Positions 8,501 to 17,924 are shown, counted from the first letter of the stretch. The stretch: 64,000 nucleotides of DNA from Hyphomicrobiaceae bacterium (GCA_022844225.1 JALHMC010000004.1:62001-126000); one strand, 5' to 3'. The notes: a model not told the origin generated them from the letters alone. Numbers and translations: made by a program.

Positions 8501-9458
8501 GAAGCCTCGAGACGACGGCACGATCGGTCCGGTTCTCGGCGTATTTCTCGATCTGCCCTTGCTCACGGGAGGGGAAGTGCCTGCGAACGGCTACGTGGTT
8601 GCGGTCCGGGAACCTTGGCCGGGCGGTGGCGCGGCATTCTACCGCTCGCCGACCGATGCAGACTTCACGCTCGCAGCGGTTGCGGGCCGCAAGGGCATCA
8701 CTGGTGTCCTTCTCGAAGACTTGGCACCGGGTCCCGAATGCCGGTTCGATTTTGCCTCGCGCATAAGAGTGCGTGTCGATTCCGGTATGTTGACGTCGAC
8801 CACGACACTCAACCTCCTGGCGGGAGGCAATGCGGCAGCCGTGGAAGGTCACGACGGCGAGTGGGAGGTCTTGCAGTTCGAGACGGCGACGCTCGTGGCG
8901 CCGGGCACGTACGAACTCGCGAAGCTTCTGCGCGGACAAGCCGGAACCGAACGGGCGATGCGTGCACCGATTGCGGCGGGGGCACGGTTTGTGCTGCTGG
9001 ACGGCGCCTTGACGCCTGTTCCACTCACGATGACGGACGTCGGGCTGCCACTCGTCTGGCGTTACGGACCGGCCGCCCGTGCGCTGGGCGACGCCTCGTA
9101 TCAAACAGAGATCCATGCTTTCCGCGGCCTCGGTCTACGGCCACTCAGCCCGGTGCACGTTCGTGGCCGACGCGATGGTGGTGACCTCACAATCACCTGG
9201 CTCAGGCGCACACGGATCGGCGGAGACAGTTGGACGTCGGTCGAGGTGCCTCTCGCCGAGGAAATCGAGCGTTACGAGGTCGACATCCTGTCTGCTGGAA
9301 CCGTTGTTCGCACGATGGTTACGAGCGAGCCGATTGCGACCTACTCGGCTGCCGAGCAGACGGCCGATTTCGGTCTGCCGCAATCCACGCTCTCCATCCG
9401 CGTGCACCAGGTCAGCGCCGTGATGGGACGCGGTGCGCCGCGTGACGCCGTCGTTTGA
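5508..9458 (+). CDS. GTA baseplate multidomain protein 'megatron' (g15-like)
   Basis: 1316 aa from an ATG overlapping the previous stop. An N-terminal glycine/alanine-rich segment resembles a membrane-interacting region (residues 1-50). Then come a hub-proximal domain, the GTA TIM-barrel domain with WLTEIGCPAVDKG and YVYAWDARPYPAFP around the middle, a phage tail-like domain near AQETDLPAAARVSY, and a C-terminal beta-rich host-contact region with LLRGQAGTE. This is the largest GTA protein and combines tail-tip, host recognition and DNA-passage roles. Length matches the roughly 1300 aa usual for the family. The frame is uninterrupted, so the gene looks functional. Confidence 0.92.
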   Translation: MATLALTVAGAAVGGALLPAGVSFLGATLSGTAIGSQIGAIAGTFVDQALFGSSRRAVAGPRLSDLTVTTSTEGAAVPRLFGRARLGGQVIWATDLEEEAVTNGGGGSSKGAPSGGSAINRTDYRYYANFAVALCEGPITGIGRVWADGQELDLGQHVWRLYHGSETQEPDGLIVAREGADAAPAYRGVAYIVFERMALDTFGNRLPQLSFEVHRSVDAFEDLVRGVVMIPGSGEFVYASEPVTRRTGSVSTAAENTNTLRGGTDWEVALDQLAETLPNARSTSLVVSWFGSDLRAGHCLVRPAVDATEKQTPPLEWTVAGLTRATAPLVSSNDGQAAYGGTPSDQTVVSAIRDLKARGHKVLLAPFILMDVPHGNGLLDPYTGVVGQPAYPWRGRITVDPAPGLSGSPDKTALAATQVANIVGAALPAHYAIDGDSVVYSGPAEWTIRRMVLHYAHLAVAAGGVDGILIGTELRGLTQVRSGSSTYPFVSALAALAADVKAVVGPATKVTYAADWSEYFGHQPADGSGDVHFHLDPLWASPAIDAVAIDCYWPLADWRDNDHLDRTAGARSIYDVDYLKANVFGGEGYDWFYASPADRAAQIRIPIMDGVAGKPWVFRYKDVRNWWSNPHFERPGGVEGATLTGWVPQSKPIWLTEIGCPAVDKGANQPNVFVDPKSSESFLPYHSSGERDDLMQRRYLQALLEALDPLHPGYVDGANPVSAGYGGRMIDIDHIYVYAWDARPYPAFPSLDLVWSDGANWRLGHWINGRVTGQQLGAVIAALLEGYGFSDYDVSALDALVTGLVIDRPMSARDAMQPLELAYFLDAIDDGGAIRFAHRGAEPPLVVLTIDDLVETKPGSDLVRLTRAQETDLPAAARVSYSALESDYRQAVAQSRRLVGASGRVADAQLALVMDAGQAVRTADTWLFETWAARERARFLLPPSALALQPGDVVVFEHAERSRLFRIIEVGDHGAREIEAIAIDPAVYAGGSTVVRPEKPRDDGTIGPVLGVFLDLPLLTGGEVPANGYVVAVREPWPGGGAAFYRSPTDADFTLAAVAGRKGITGVLLEDLAPGPECRFDFASRIRVRVDSGMLTSTTTLNLLAGGNAAAVEGHDGEWEVLQFETATLVAPGTYELAKLLRGQAGTERAMRAPIAAGARFVLLDGALTPVPLTMTDVGLPLVWRYGPAARALGDASYQTEIHAFRGLGLRPLSPVHVRGRRDGGDLTITWLRRTRIGGDSWTSVEVPLAEEIERYEVDILSAGTVVRTMVTSEPIATYSAAEQTADFGLPQSTLSIRVHQVSAVMGRGAPRDAVV

Positions 9459-9494
9459 CTTGGACTTATACAACTTCAGTAGGGAGCTAAAGCC

Positions 9495-10868
9495 ATGCGC
9501 CTCGGCGACATGCGCCAGCCCGCGTGGCTCGCCCATGCCTGGGCCCAACTCGGGCAGCGCGAGATTCCAGGGCCGAAGAGTAATTCCCGGATCGACGATT
9601 ACATCCGCGAGGTCGGCCACCCTCAACTGGCCGACGATGCGACGGCGTGGTGCGCGGCATTCGTCGGCGCCTGCCTCGAGCGAGCCGGAATAGCAGGGAC
9701 GCGATCGCTGATGGCGCGCTCCTATCTTGGTTGGGGACAGACGGCGACCGCGCCCGAACCGGGCGACATCGCGGTCCTGTCGCGCGGAGCCAATCCGGCT
9801 CTCGGACACGTCGGCTTCCTGGTGGGGTTCACCAACGAAAGCGTGATCCTGCTCGGCGGCAACCAGTCGGATGCGGTCACGGTGGAGGCCTTCGCCCGCA
9901 ATCGTCTGCTGGGGGTTAGGCGTCCTCCGGATCCGACCGGGGGCTCCCCGCGACCCGTCGTCCCCGATACCTCGGCCTTCGCGTGGTCGCTTGCTCGCAT
10001 TCTCGAGCATGAAGGCGGCTACAGCGACGACGCCTTCGATCCGGGCGGGCCGACGAACAAGGGCATCACGCTTGCGACTTATGCTGCCTTCACGGGGAAG
10101 TCGCTCGTGCCCGCTGTGCGCGAACGGTTGAAATCCGAGCTTCGCGCTATTCCGGACGAAACCGTCACGCGCATCTATCGCGAGCGCTACTGGCGCGCTG
10201 CGTACTGCCCAGCTCTGCCGGCGCCGCTCGCTCATTTCCACTTCGATGCAGCCGTCAATCAGGGTGTCGGTGGAGCGGCCCGGATGATGCAGGAGGCGCT
10301 GGGTGTCGCAATCGACGGCCAGATCGGCCCCATCACGCTGGCGGCCGCCACTCGCCTACCCGTGCGGGACACACTCAAGCGCTATGCGGACATCCGCCGG
10401 CGCCGGTATCGCGCACTCGGTCATTTCTGGCGCTTCGGCCGCGGCTGGCTTGCGCGCGTGGACAAGTCTCTCGCACAGGCGCTGAGCCTCGAGGACGGCC
10501 GCCTTTCCTTTTCGGACAGCACTCCGATTTCTCAAGTCGATTCTCTACCTTCTCAGAAAAGAAAGGATAAGAGCTTCATGCCCGAGTCACATCATCCCAC
10601 GACTGCACCCTCCGAGGCGGTCTCGAAGTGGTGGGGCAATTCCCTCACCATCTGGGGAACACTGATAACCGCCATCTCGACGGTCGCGCCGGCGGTCCTG
10701 TCGGCGTTCGGTTTGCATGTCCCGGGCGCCCTGATCGAGCAGCTCGGCAACGACGTCGTGGCTGTGGCGCAGGCTGTCGGAGGCCTCGTGGGAACCATCA
10801 TGACCGTTGTCGGCCGCTCACGCGCAGCTTTGCCCCTGGGCCGCCGACCGGTTTCGATCCGCGTCTGA
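9495..10868 (+). CDS. Lysin: TIGR02594 NlpC/CHAP-like domain + GH108 muramidase + holin-like C-terminus
   Basis: 457 aa, AGGGAG before the ATG. Residues 1-145 match the TIGR02594 family (AWCAAFVGACLERAG with the catalytic Cys, GHVGFLVG with the His). Residues 165-340 match glycoside hydrolase 108 muramidases: EHEGGYSDDAFDPGGPTNKG contains the catalytic Glu, then a peptidoglycan-binding segment (DGQIGPITLAAA). From Met362 the remainder looks like a separate 96-aa holin-type protein with two membrane segments (TIWGTLITAISTVAPAVL and VVAVAQAVGGLVGTIMTVVG). An AAGGAT box precedes the codon of Met362 (10578), suggesting internal initiation. It probably lyses the producing cell or opens the wall for GTA release. 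Confidence 0.82.
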   Translation: MRLGDMRQPAWLAHAWAQLGQREIPGPKSNSRIDDYIREVGHPQLADDATAWCAAFVGACLERAGIAGTRSLMARSYLGWGQTATAPEPGDIAVLSRGANPALGHVGFLVGFTNESVILLGGNQSDAVTVEAFARNRLLGVRRPPDPTGGSPRPVVPDTSAFAWSLARILEHEGGYSDDAFDPGGPTNKGITLATYAAFTGKSLVPAVRERLKSELRAIPDETVTRIYRERYWRAAYCPALPAPLAHFHFDAAVNQGVGGAARMMQEALGVAIDGQIGPITLAAATRLPVRDTLKRYADIRRRRYRALGHFWRFGRGWLARVDKSLAQALSLEDGRLSFSDSTPISQVDSLPSQKRKDKSFMPESHHPTTAPSEAVSKWWGNSLTIWGTLITAISTVAPAVLSAFGLHVPGALIEQLGNDVVAVAQAVGGLVGTIMTVVGRSRAALPLGRRPVSIRV

Positions 10869-10937
10869 AGCCGCCGACGGGCATTCATCAGGGGTTCAGT
10901 CCGTGTGCCCTATGTTCCCATTACTGGAGCCCCCGCA

Positions 10938-11252
10938 ATGTCACGTCGATCCGCCCTCAGTCTCGCCGCCATAGCTTCCGCCGCCGTTTTGGCGGCGACA
11001 TTTGGCGGCCGGGCTTCCGCGGAGGACCGCTGCTACGGCGAGTGGTCGGACGCGGCTCCCATCGTCGCACGCGAAAAGCTTAGGTCCGCCCGGGACGTCC
11101 AGGACATGGCGCGGGACGAGATGGCTGGCGACGTGGTGCGCATCCTGCTGTGTGAGGGCGATAGCGGGTTCGTCTACCGCCTCGTTCTGCGTCGTCTCGA
11201 CGGTCGCATCGGTACCTTGACCGTCAGTGCACAGCCGCGCACGCAACGATGA
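10938..11252 (+). CDS. Small exported hypothetical protein
   Basis: 104 aa. Residues 1-28 form a clear signal peptide (two Arg, hydrophobic AAIASAAVLAATF, cleavage after ASA). The mature part has two cysteines (CYGEW and LLCEGD) that could form a disulfide and ends in a PepSY-like pattern (FVYRLVLRRLDGRIGTLTVSA). I do not recognise a precise family. It follows the lysin by 69 bases on the same strand, but there is no evidence that it belongs to the GTA. An in-frame upstream GTG or ATG would spoil the signal peptide, so ATG 10938 is chosen. Confidence 0.65.
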   Translation: MSRRSALSLAAIASAAVLAATFGGRASAEDRCYGEWSDAAPIVAREKLRSARDVQDMARDEMAGDVVRILLCEGDSGFVYRLVLRRLDGRIGTLTVSAQPRTQR

Positions 11253-11447
11253 CGTTGGTTGCCGAGTCATGCCATCCAGCGTGCATCACGCCTTCTCTAT
11301 CGAGCTGACTTGATCCGGGCCCAGCACCTGCCGCGGACGGCCTGTTCGCAGGAGGATCGCCGTTTGCTCCTGACCCACGGGTGTGAAGACGACGTAAGCT
11401 CAATTCTCAGAACATCGTTGTCTGGCAACGCCGGCAGGACAACGAAA

Positions 11448-11477
11448 TGGGGGATGAAGGTTGCCCTTCATCCCCCA
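11448..11477 (-). terminator. Perfect 13-bp hairpin, probable terminator of the 11503-12741 gene
   Basis: A stem of 13 perfect base pairs with a TTGC loop (left arm TGGGGGATGAAGG, 11448-11460; right arm 11465-11477). It lies 25 bases beyond the stop of the minus-strand gene. Read on the minus strand it is followed by TTTCGTTGT, a weak U tract, so it should stop minus-strand transcription. It could also insulate the plus-strand gene upstream. Confidence 0.7.
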
Positions 11478-11502
11478 AACAATGATCAACCAGGGGCGTG
11501 GA

Positions 11503-12741
11503 TCAACGGCGGCGCGAAGCCGGCTCTCCGTAGATGCTCACCAGCGCACGGCCCCTTTGTCCGGGCAACTTACGCTGCGTGACTTCGATCTCCCGGAGGT
11601 AGCTGCGATTGCCGGGCAGGTCGATGGAAAGCTCGGCGCCGGCGCGGATCAGCCGGTCGACGCGAATGTGCTCACCGTAACCGTTCTGATAGACCACGCG
11701 GATCGACATCAGATGTACGTCGGCGTTCTCGGACACGAAGTGCAATGCGTCGAGCCCCCGATCGCGATAGAAGTCTTCTGATTGTTCGACGCGAATGACG
11801 TCGCGGTCGCCGCGAACGCCCACCGCCTGCTGGCCGAGCAGTTTCCAAGCCGCGTTGCTCGGGCGATAACCGCCCCCGCCGCGCGGGCCGTCGCTGTCGC
11901 CCCGTCCCGGGCGCTCGGTGCCGAGCAGCGCGACCTCGGCAGGGACGTCTCGGCGACGAGGATCAAGCACGATGCTGACGCTGCGCAGGAACCGCTGGTC
12001 GCCCTCGAGATCGATCGGCCGCGTCTGCTCACCGGGCTCCAAACGCTCGCTGACGCGCACGCGCTGGCGCTCACCATTGCCATACTCGGCGACCACCTCA
12101 ACCAAGTTGAAGCGCTCGCTGCCGACGTTGCTCAGGCGGATCTGACCGAACCGGCCCTCACGGCGCCCGACGCGAATGTCGACGCGATTGTCACGCGTGT
12201 TGAAGCGCTCGCGAGCGATCTCGTCGAAGCCACGACCGCCGCCGCCGGGGCGACCAGCAAAGGGTGGTGCTGGCGGAGGTCCGCCGCGCGCGTTCTCTCC
12301 GAGGACGCGAATCGTCGCCTGATTGAGCCGGATGCCGCCGCCGCCGAGCGAAAGCCCGAGCTTGCCGCTGTAGCTCATCTCGATCTGGCGCAGATAGCTG
12401 CGCTCGCCGCGCAAATCGAGATCGACTTCTTCACCGGGCCTCAGCGTCCGGCTGACGTCGATGTCCTCGCCGTGGCCGTTCAGATAGACGAGGCGCACGG
12501 ATTTCATCCGGACTTCGCCACCATCCGCTTCGAAGCGCAGCCTGCGATAGGCCTTGTTGCGATAGAAATTCTCATCGTGATTGAGACGGATCACATCACG
12601 TTCGTTGCCCAGGTTGACCTGATTTTCACCGAGCAGTTCCCAGTTTCCGGCGCCTCCGCCTCCGCCGCCGCGCTGTGCCTGTGCCGGCAAGACGGCGGCT
12701 AGCGCCAGGGAAATCCCCAGAGCTAGTGTCTTGAAATTCAT
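11503..12741 (-). CDS. Exported protein with three tandem DUF2541-like domains
   Basis: 412 aa from ATG 12741, which has GGGGAG upstream. Residues 1-23 are a signal peptide (LALGISLALAAVLPAQA). The mature protein has three related units of about 100 aa separated by Gly/Pro-rich linkers. Units 1 and 3 open with W(E/K)LLG..(Q/A)V..(N/R).(R)DVI and share SYLR(Q/E)IE; the middle unit begins around ERFNTRDNRVDIRVG. The pattern resembles the small secreted DUF2541 (YaaI-like) family, but triplicated. Function is unknown; it is likely a periplasmic or surface beta-sandwich protein. It diverges from ruvB across 224 bases in which I see no clear regulatory site. Confidence 0.7.
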   Translation of the reverse strand: MNFKTLALGISLALAAVLPAQAQRGGGGGGAGNWELLGENQVNLGNERDVIRLNHDENFYRNKAYRRLRFEADGGEVRMKSVRLVYLNGHGEDIDVSRTLRPGEEVDLDLRGERSYLRQIEMSYSGKLGLSLGGGGIRLNQATIRVLGENARGGPPPAPPFAGRPGGGGRGFDEIARERFNTRDNRVDIRVGRREGRFGQIRLSNVGSERFNLVEVVAEYGNGERQRVRVSERLEPGEQTRPIDLEGDQRFLRSVSIVLDPRRRDVPAEVALLGTERPGRGDSDGPRGGGGYRPSNAAWKLLGQQAVGVRGDRDVIRVEQSEDFYRDRGLDALHFVSENADVHLMSIRVVYQNGYGEHIRVDRLIRAGAELSIDLPGNRSYLREIEVTQRKLPGQRGRALVSIYGEPASRRR

Positions 12742-12965
12742 AATTTTACTCCCCTTCCATGCCACCGGCGATCGTTGTCCGCGACTGGCCCGCCGGGCGC
12801 GGGTCTACTAGCACAACTATGGTTCGCCGCATGAACTGTCTGTGAACGTACGTCACAACTTTCGTTCATCGCACGCCTGTGCCGATAGCTCCGCGCAGGG
12901 TTGCCAATCACGCTGCCGTCCGGCAATCAGACACGAGGAAGTAGCCGAATCGGAGGCAGCGCGAC

Positions 12966-14039
12966 ATGACGGCTGAGCGGCTCGTCACGGGAGAGCGCAA
13001 CGAGGCTGATGCCTTCGAGGCTACGATCAGGCCGCAGTCCCTCGACGACTTCGTCGGGCAGGAACAGGCGCGCGCCAACCTCAAGGTTTTCATTCAGGCT
13101 GCCAGAGGACGCGGTGACGCGCTCGATCACGTGTTGTTCGCCGGGCCGCCCGGTCTCGGCAAGACTACCCTCGCCCAGATCATGGCCAAGGAAATGGGCG
13201 TTGGTTTTCGTTCGACGTCCGGACCCGTCATCGCCAAAGCGGGCGATCTCGCGGCGCTGCTCACCAATCTCGAAGAGCGCGACGTTCTGTTCATCGACGA
13301 GATTCATCGGCTCAACCCGGCTGTCGAGGAGATCCTCTACCCCGCGATGGAGGATTTTCAGCTCGACCTCATCATCGGCGAGGGACCTGCGGCGCGTTCC
13401 GTGAAGATCGATCTCGCCAAGTTCACGCTGGTCGGAGCAACGACGCGCGCGGGGCTTCTGACCAACCCGCTGCGTGACCGATTCGGCATTCCGGTGCGTC
13501 TCAACTTCTATACGCACGAGGAGCTGGAGCTCATCGTATCGCGGGGTGCCCGCGTGCTCGGCGCACCTATGTCGAAGGATGGCGCCATGGAGATCGCGCG
13601 CCGATCACGAGGAACCCCGCGCATCGCCGGCCGGCTTTTGCGCCGCGTCCGCGACTTCGCTTCCGTGGGTGGCGCCGCCGTGATCGACGCGCCTGTCGCG
13701 GACAAGGCTTTGCGCATGCTCGAGGTCGACAACGAGGGTCTCGATGCGCTCGATCACCGCTACCTCGCGTGCATCGTCAAGAACTACGATGGTGGTCCAG
13801 TCGGCATCGAGACGATCGCCGCCGCACTTTCCGAGCCACGCGATGCTCTCGAGGAGATCGTCGAGCCCTACCTGTTGCAGCAGGGGTTCATCGGTCGCAC
13901 GCCACGTGGGCGTATCGTGACGTTGAAAGCCTATCGACACCTTGGTGTGGCGGGACCGGCACGAACGTCCGTTGCGGAACTTCCGTTGTTCGATGAGGAC
14001 GACACCCGCGATGGTGGAGGGCGAAACCCAGCGCGCTGA
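12966..14039 (+). CDS. ruvB: Holliday junction branch migration helicase RuvB
   Basis: 357 aa, normal length. Opens with the RuvB arginine-rich stretch and [12 protein letters not shown]. Walker A is GPPGLGKT (residues 60-67), Walker [10 protein letters not shown], sensor 1 [11 protein letters not shown], arginine finger region PLRDRFG, and the winged-helix end has [10 protein letters not shown]. RuvB forms a hexamer that pumps DNA through the RuvA-bound junction. ruvC and ruvA normally sit just upstream in alphaproteobacteria. Here the upstream neighbour is an unrelated divergent gene, so ruvB stands alone in this window. Confidence 0.97.
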   Translation: MTAERLVTGERNEADAFEATIRPQSLDDFVGQEQARANLKVFIQAARGRGDALDHVLFAGPPGLGKTTLAQIMAKEMGVGFRSTSGPVIAKAGDLAALLTNLEERDVLFIDEIHRLNPAVEEILYPAMEDFQLDLIIGEGPAARSVKIDLAKFTLVGATTRAGLLTNPLRDRFGIPVRLNFYTHEELELIVSRGARVLGAPMSKDGAMEIARRSRGTPRIAGRLLRRVRDFASVGGAAVIDAPVADKALRMLEVDNEGLDALDHRYLACIVKNYDGGPVGIETIAAALSEPRDALEEIVEPYLLQQGFIGRTPRGRIVTLKAYRHLGVAGPARTSVAELPLFDEDDTRDGGGRNPAR

Positions 14040-14055
14040 TCAGGCGCGACCGCGT

Positions 14056-15171
14056 TCAAGCGAGCGGTGCTGTCTGGAACAGCCAAATACGTAGCCCGCC
14101 GTGAAGGACAGGTTGTGACGGGGCAGAAAACGGAAGTCCCGTGGCTTCGGCAAGTGCCGCTTCGCTGGTCACCAGTCCGACGCGCCAGCCCGGGAAACGC
14201 GACAGCAGCGCGGCGCCGAGGCTCCGATAGAGCGCCTGCAGCTTTCTCTTGTCACCAATGCGGTCGCCGTAGGGCGGATTGACGATGACGAGGCCGGGCG
14301 GTCCAGGGGGCGCGGTGAGGTCTTCGACCGAACACTGGCTGAAGTTGGTGATGTCGCCGACGCCGGCGCGTTCGGCATTGGCGCAGCTCATGCGGACCGC
14401 GCCCATGTCCAGGTCGCTGCCGTAAAGGCGAACAGTGATTGGCGCAATGCCTCCAGACTGACGCATCTCCGCCCAGGCCTTTTGGTCGAAGTTGGCGAGG
14501 TGCTCGAAGGCGAAGCGTCGCCCGCGCCCGGGCTTCAATCCCCCGGCAATCTCGGCGGCCTCGATGACGAAGGTGCCCGAGCCGCACATCGGATCGAGGA
14601 CGGGCTCGCAGCCGTCGTAGCCGCATTGGCGCAGGAACATGGCAGCCATGGTCTCGCGCATCGGTGCCTTGGCGACGGCCTCCTTAAACCCGCGCTTGTG
14701 GAGCGACTCGCCTGAGGTATCGACCGCGATCGTGCAGATGTTGCGCTCGATGCGCGCCTTGATGCAGACGATAGCGTCGGGAGACGGGGACGCACCCAGT
14801 TCCTCGCTGATGGCGCGTTCGATGCGCTCCGCAGCAGCCCCGGAATGATAGATCTTGGATGCTTTGCAAGAAGCCTCGACGCGAAACGGCACGTCACGGC
14901 GGAGGACCTTGCCCCAGGCCAGTTTGCGGGCGCGCTTGTCGAGTTGCGACAAGTGGATGACCGGGAAGGTCGCGACGCGAGCCAGAACGTGCCCGGCTCC
15001 GCGCAACTCTAGATTGGCGCGCCACACGTCGAGCCAGCGGCCCTTGATCGTGACGCCACCGGGAACAGTCTTAGGGGCCTTGAAGCTCCGCGCGATAGCT
15101 TCCGCGCAGAGTGGTGCCTCCAGGCCGGGGGTCGCACTCAAGAAAATCTCGAACTCCGCGCTTGTGCTCAT
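14056..15171 (-). CDS. THUMP-domain class I SAM-dependent RNA methyltransferase (RlmL N-terminal/YpsC-like)
   Basis: 371 aa. The N-terminal ferredoxin-like/THUMP part (residues 1-160) has SATPGLEAPLCAEA. The Rossmann methyltransferase part has VLDPMCGSGTFVIEAA (SAM-binding motif I), the acidic GSDLDMGAV, and the catalytic NPPYGDRIG, typical of N2-guanine methyltransferases acting on 23S rRNA or tRNA. Length matches the single-domain YpsC group rather than the fused enterobacterial RlmKL. Seventeen bases separate it from the convergent end of ruvB. Confidence 0.88.
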   Translation of the reverse strand: MSTSAEFEIFLSATPGLEAPLCAEAIARSFKAPKTVPGGVTIKGRWLDVWRANLELRGAGHVLARVATFPVIHLSQLDKRARKLAWGKVLRRDVPFRVEASCKASKIYHSGAAAERIERAISEELGASPSPDAIVCIKARIERNICTIAVDTSGESLHKRGFKEAVAKAPMRETMAAMFLRQCGYDGCEPVLDPMCGSGTFVIEAAEIAGGLKPGRGRRFAFEHLANFDQKAWAEMRQSGGIAPITVRLYGSDLDMGAVRMSCANAERAGVGDITNFSQCSVEDLTAPPGPPGLVIVNPPYGDRIGDKRKLQALYRSLGAALLSRFPGWRVGLVTSEAALAEATGLPFSAPSQPVLHGGLRIWLFQTAPLA

Positions 15172-15259
15172 GGCGCCTGCTTAGCGGGAAGCGGCGCGGT
15201 GTTCGAGGGCATTCTTGTGCCGTATGGGGTTATGCTCCGGCCTGGCGCCAGATCTCCAT

Positions 15260-15667
15260 CTATGCGTCGACTTGGTGGACCTCGACGACGTTGCCGTCCG
15301 GGTCGTGGAAGAATATCTGCTGCCAACCCTTCATGGCCCAGGCGCCGAAGTCGGAATACGGGATGCCTTTTTCCTCGAGGCGCTTCTTGAAGGCGGCGAT
15401 GTCGTCGGTACGGAAGGCGATGTGGCCCTTCTCCAGGGGGTTGATGGCCTGTCCGGTTTTGAAACCGATCTGGAGATCCCGCTCGGCCAGGTGCACCTCG
15501 GACTGGCCATCGGTCACGAAAGCGACCTTGCCAGAGTAGCCTTGCGAGGTGTCGCGCGTCGCATTGCGCGATGGCTCCGACTGCATGTCGAGCACTTTAG
15601 TATAGAACTCGTCCATGGCGGCGACATTGTTCGTGCACAGGTTCAGATGGTGCAGTTTCAGCTTCAT
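15260..15667 (-). CDS. VOC family protein (glyoxalase/bleomycin-resistance fold)
   Basis: 135 aa. Two beta-alpha-beta-beta-beta modules are visible: KLHHLNLCTNNVAAMDEFYTKVL opens the first (metal-ligand His in HLNL), and GHIAFRTDDIAAFKKRLEEKG opens the second (His), with the final glutamate in DPDGNVVEVHQ. This arrangement is that of metal-dependent VOC enzymes. The substrate cannot be deduced. It may share transcription with the RNA methyltransferase gene 88 bases downstream on the same strand. Confidence 0.85.
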   Translation of the reverse strand: MKLKLHHLNLCTNNVAAMDEFYTKVLDMQSEPSRNATRDTSQGYSGKVAFVTDGQSEVHLAERDLQIGFKTGQAINPLEKGHIAFRTDDIAAFKKRLEEKGIPYSDFGAWAMKGWQQIFFHDPDGNVVEVHQVDA

Positions 15668-15693
15668 CGTCGGGCGTCCTTTGTTCTTGCTAG

Positions 15694-17112
<1,419 letters not shown>

Positions 17113-17240
17113 CCGCACGGGTGTCTGCTCACGGAAAATCACGACCGATCACGAAATGTTTGATCGAGCCAGGAGCGGACCTGAATTAACGGTTGAGCGA
17201 GTCCGCGATATGGGCGGAAGGCGGACTGCAGGGAGTTTTC

Positions 17241-17696
17241 ATGTCGAAATCAAACGTTTTGGCCGGCTTGTCACTACTGGCTGCCGTTGCGGTGGTCGCG
17301 TCAGGGGCCGCGATCGCACAGGACGCCATCGCGAAGCGCAAGGAAGTGATGAAGGCCGTCGGCGGCGCCACCAAGACCGGCTCGCAAATGGTGAAGGGCG
17401 AGCTTCCCTTCGAGGCGGACAAGGCCAAGGCCAGCATGGATACGATCGCCAGTGCTTGGGGTGAATTCGCCAAGCTCTACCCCAAAGGGACTGAGACGGG
17501 TGGCGAGACAACGGCTGCTCCCAAAATCTGGGAAACGTTCGAGGATTTCGACACCAAAGGCAAGCGGATGGCTGCTGACGCAGCCAAAGCCAGCGCCGCG
17601 GCCGCGCAAGGCCTGGAGCCGTTCAAGGCGGCTTTTGGTGAAGTTACGAAGAGCTGTAAGAGCTGCCACGACGACTACCGCGTCAAGAAGAACTAG
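17241..17696 (+). CDS. Cytochrome c' (periplasmic, class II c-type)
   Basis: 151 aa from ATG 17241 (GGGAG upstream). A signal peptide occupies residues 1-27 (LSLLAAVAVVASGAAIAQ). The mature part begins DAIAKRKEVMKAVGGATK, typical of the four-helix-bundle cytochromes c', and the haem-attachment motif CKSCH is at residues 139-143 near the C-terminus, as the class II fold requires. Such proteins bind NO or act as electron carriers. A link to the micro-oxic regulators elsewhere in the window is plausible, but I see no FNR box in front of it. Confidence 0.92.
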   Translation: MSKSNVLAGLSLLAAVAVVASGAAIAQDAIAKRKEVMKAVGGATKTGSQMVKGELPFEADKAKASMDTIASAWGEFAKLYPKGTETGGETTAAPKIWETFEDFDTKGKRMAADAAKASAAAAQGLEPFKAAFGEVTKSCKSCHDDYRVKKN

Positions 17697-17810
17697 TGGT
17701 TGGCTGTCGGACGGATTGTTTCGCGGGAGGGTGATTTACCCTCTCGTTTCCATTTTTGTGCTGCAGTCGTGTTCCACGAACAGTCAACGCAACCCGGATT
17801 GCAGGTGACG

Positions 17811-17924
17811 ATGACATTCACCGACCGGCTTCGCGATGCAAGGGCTTGCGCGACGTGTCGCCGTTACCGCCGCATGACGCTGGTCGTGCTCGGCTTGATC
17901 GTCGTCAATTGGGCTGTCGGTTGA
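17811..17924 (+). CDS. Possible 37-aa single-pass membrane protein
   Basis: ATG 17811 with AGGTG at suitable spacing. The peptide has a basic, cysteine-containing N-terminal half (ARACATCRRYRR) with one CxxC, then one hydrophobic stretch (MTLVVLGLIVVNWAVG) running to the stop. No family recognised. The charge pattern suggests the basic half stays in the cytoplasm. It lies 114 bases after the cytochrome c' gene on the same strand. Confidence 0.45.
   Translation: MTFTDRLRDARACATCRRYRRMTLVVLGLIVVNWAVG

Noticed and set aside
5409-9116. Long minus-strand open frames (489 and 712 codons) opposite the megatron gene
   Set aside because: They lie antisense to a gene with clear family motifs along its entire length. 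Their composition is Arg- and His-rich, as expected from a high-GC shadow frame.
1-10868. Interpretation as an ordinary prophage
   Set aside because: Gene content and order correspond to GTAs, with DUF2460, DUF2163, NlpC/P60 and megatron types. There is no integrase, repressor, replication gene or attachment site in the visible part.
11782-12702. 306-codon plus-strand frame opposite the exported DUF2541-like gene
   Set aside because: It mirrors the real gene, has no family motif or ribosome binding site, and the opposite frame has a good signal peptide and start.
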